Shown here: positions 6,325 to 7,477 of the stretch, in pieces | Position numbering within the stretch: the stretch's first letter is position 1 | How the letters are laid out: each line of letters opens with the position of its first letter | NCBI GenBank assembly: GCA_900768695.1 | Contig: CAAGDY010000231.1 | Coordinates: 1 to 7,477 of the forward strand | DNA: 7,477 nucleotides | Origin: an uncultured Anaerovibrio sp. | GTDB lineage: Bacteria > Bacillota > Negativicutes > Selenomonadales > Selenomonadaceae | Direction of reading: 5' to 3' | Program-made: the position numbers and the translations under genes | Notes under the pieces: generated by a model | Told to the model about the DNA's origin: nothing | Seen by the model: only the letters and a program-made list of their open reading frames with translations | The model's database searches: none

Positions 6325-6369
6325 TAGTTCGTGGACATATTTTCTTCGTTATTCATTTGTGTGACTTGT

Positions 6370-6384
6370 AGGGGTGTTTGTATG
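6370..6384 (+). promoter_or_regulatory. Ribosome binding site deciding the HAD phosphatase start
   Basis: AGGGG (6370-6374) lies 7 bases before ATG 6382. The context (GGGGTGTTT then TATG) closely resembles that before tetR (GGGGTGTTTTCTATG). The upstream in-frame GTG at 6331 has no such site and would add 17 residues in front of the catalytic strand. Confidence 0.75.
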
Positions 6385-7182
6385 ATTAAGGTGATTTTTT
6401 CGGACATGGATGGTACGCTGCTGGATGAGAACAGCCAGCTGCCGGCAGAATTTGACGAGGTGATGGCGGAGCTGAAAAAGCGTAATGTAATTTTTGCTCC
6501 TACCAGCGGGCGTCAGTATTTTGCCCTGATGTATCAGATGGGCAAATATGAGAAGGATTTCCTCTTTTTGGCGGAGAATGGCGCTTTTTCCTGCTATCGG
6601 GGCGAGGAAATGTTCTCCAGCGTCATCGATAAGCAGGAATACATGAAGGTGCTGGACAAGGCGCTGGCCCTGGGGAATATTTATCCTGTAGTCAGTGGCA
6701 AGAAAAAGGGCTATATCCTGCGCCAGTGGGAGCCTTATATCGGGGAACTGAACAAGTACTATACCCAGGCTGAGTATGTGGACAGCTTTGAGGATATTGA
6801 CGATGATTTTATCAAGCTGGCCCTTGCCGACAACGAGGAAGAGGATTCCGTAAAAAATATCTGGGAGCCTATGTCCGGGGTGGATACCTATCTGCACCGC
6901 ACCCTCAGCAGCAATGTGTGGGTTGATTATCTGAATCCGGAGGCCAACAAGGGCTGGGCTGTCCGCAAGGTACAGGAGAAGTTCGGCTTCAAGCCGGAGG
7001 AATGTGCGGCCTTTGGCGACTATATGAATGATTATGAGATGATGCAGGAGGTATACTATGGCTATGCCATGGCCAATGCGCATCCTGACCTGAAAAAGGT
7101 GGCACGGTTCCAGTGCAAGAGCAACGCGGAGCATGGCGTAATGGAGCAGATTAAGGAGTTCATTCGTCAGGGGCTGATTTAA
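6382..7182 (+). CDS. Cof-type HAD-superfamily hydrolase (phosphatase)
   Basis: 266 residues, typical of the Cof/YidA (HAD-IIB) subfamily. Motif I is DMDGTLLDE with nucleophile Asp8 and acid/base Asp10. Motif II is TSGR (41-44), the motif III lysine is Lys190 (NKGW), and motif IV is GDYMND with Asp213 and Asp217 for magnesium. The roughly 140 residues between motifs II and III correspond to the C2-type cap that sets substrate choice. These cytosolic enzymes dephosphorylate small molecules such as sugar phosphates or flavin-related compounds; the substrate here cannot be told from sequence. All catalytic residues are present, so it should be active. The chosen ATG places motif I at the very N-terminus, as is normal. 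Its 5' region abuts the palindromic element, so any promoter must lie in 6325-6369 or within the element. Confidence 0.92.
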   Translation: MIKVIFSDMDGTLLDENSQLPAEFDEVMAELKKRNVIFAPTSGRQYFALMYQMGKYEKDFLFLAENGAFSCYRGEEMFSSVIDKQEYMKVLDKALALGNIYPVVSGKKKGYILRQWEPYIGELNKYYTQAEYVDSFEDIDDDFIKLALADNEEEDSVKNIWEPMSGVDTYLHRTLSSNVWVDYLNPEANKGWAVRKVQEKFGFKPEECAAFGDYMNDYEMMQEVYYGYAMANAHPDLKKVARFQCKSNAEHGVMEQIKEFIRQGLI

Positions 7183-7185
7183 CGT

Positions 7186-7226
7186 GGCGCGCCTCCGGGC
7201 GATGGAAACGGCACCCCGGGCGTGCC
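7186..7226 (+). other. GC-rich intergenic hairpin between the HAD and PHP genes
   Basis: GGCGCGCC (7186-7193) pairs with GGCGTGCC (7219-7226) with one G-T wobble. After a 2-base bulge, CGGG (7196-7199) pairs with CCCG (7215-7218), leaving a 15-base loop. The stem is strong but is followed by TGATTTGAAG, not a proper T-run, so it may attenuate or protect RNA instead of terminating fully. Confidence 0.5.
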
Positions 7227-7250
7227 TGATTTGAAGAAGAAGGTTTGAGA

Positions 7251-7477
7251 ATGAAATACGATTATCACATGCATTTTGAGTATGGCGACTACGATGTGGA
7301 CTGGGTGAAGGGCTTCTTTGAGGCGGCTTCGGCCAGGGGGCTGGATGAAATCGGCATTTCCGAGCATACCCATACCTTTCCGGAGTTTGAACAGCTCTAT
7401 TATGATGATCTGATACTGGATGATTCCTTTGTGGGCAGTTTTCAGAATCAGTGGCTGAAAAAGAACAAGTTCAAGCA
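7251..7477 (+). CDS. PHP-domain phosphoesterase, histidinol-phosphatase-like, 5' part
   Basis: The first 75 residues are present and the frame is open to the window end. The N-terminus MKYDYHMHFE carries the PHP metal-binding HxH (His6, His8), and EIGISEH supplies a further conserved His39. These are the first two PHP motifs, found in HisK-type histidinol phosphatases and related metal-dependent phosphoesterases. The next stretch (residues 42-75) is acidic and aromatic, as in the region between early motifs of HisK-like proteins. The start has AGAAGG (7237-7242) spaced by 8 bases. No other histidine-biosynthesis gene is seen, so a general PHP phosphoesterase role is equally possible. Cotranscription with the HAD gene 68 bases upstream is plausible, subject to the hairpin between them. 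Confidence 0.85.
   Translation, partial: MKYDYHMHFEYGDYDVDWVKGFFEAASARGLDEIGISEHTHTFPEFEQLYYDDLILDDSFVGSFQNQWLKKNKFK

Noticed and set aside
6331..6381. Upstream GTG start extending the HAD protein by 17 residues
   Set aside because: No ribosome binding site; the ATG at 6382 has AGGGG at good spacing and puts catalytic motif I at the usual N-terminal position.
1..7477. CRISPR array or tandem repeats
   Set aside because: No regularly spaced direct repeats were seen on reading the window.

Overview
The window reads as a typical chromosomal stretch from a diderm (outer-membrane) Firmicute of the class Negativicutes, probably Selenomonas-like. This is inferred from an Mla-type lipid transporter and a TolC-family outer-membrane protein in moderately GC-rich DNA with strong purine-rich ribosome binding sites, together with a NirJ1/NirJ2 radical SAM pair that I associate with Clostridia-related lineages. 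The genus is not proven by the sequence.

Region 1 (1-3100, + strand) is an envelope cluster. It holds the 3' end of an MlaF-like ABC ATPase, an MlaD-like MCE protein whose C-terminus looks like an outer-membrane beta-barrel, and a TolC-family protein starting at TTG. A strong intrinsic terminator closes it. The mlaF and mlaD genes overlap by 4 bases. The barrel-tailed MlaD could span the envelope by itself, with no separate MlaC shuttle or MlaA.

Region 2 (3100-6031, + strand) is a TetR-family regulator followed by two radical SAM/SPASM enzymes of the NirJ1/NirJ2 (AhbC/AhbD-like) group, which modify siroheme-derived tetrapyrroles. The three genes are tightly packed. A perfect TATAAT box sits in the centre of a 31-bp palindrome just upstream of tetR, so the regulator probably represses its own promoter and with it the radical SAM pair. 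A second palindrome lies about 40 bp further upstream.

Region 3 (6032-6381) has no gene. Most of it (6041-6324) is a single 284-bp palindromic element with about 31-bp terminal inverted repeats. It contains nested complementary arms down to a small apical hairpin and one side hairpin. It looks like a non-autonomous mobile element (MITE-like) or a large structured RNA. It starts 9 bases after the nirJ2 stop codon.

Region 4 (6382-7477, + strand) holds a Cof-type HAD phosphatase. After a GC-rich intergenic hairpin comes the 5' end of a PHP-domain phosphoesterase (histidinol-phosphatase-like) that runs off the window.
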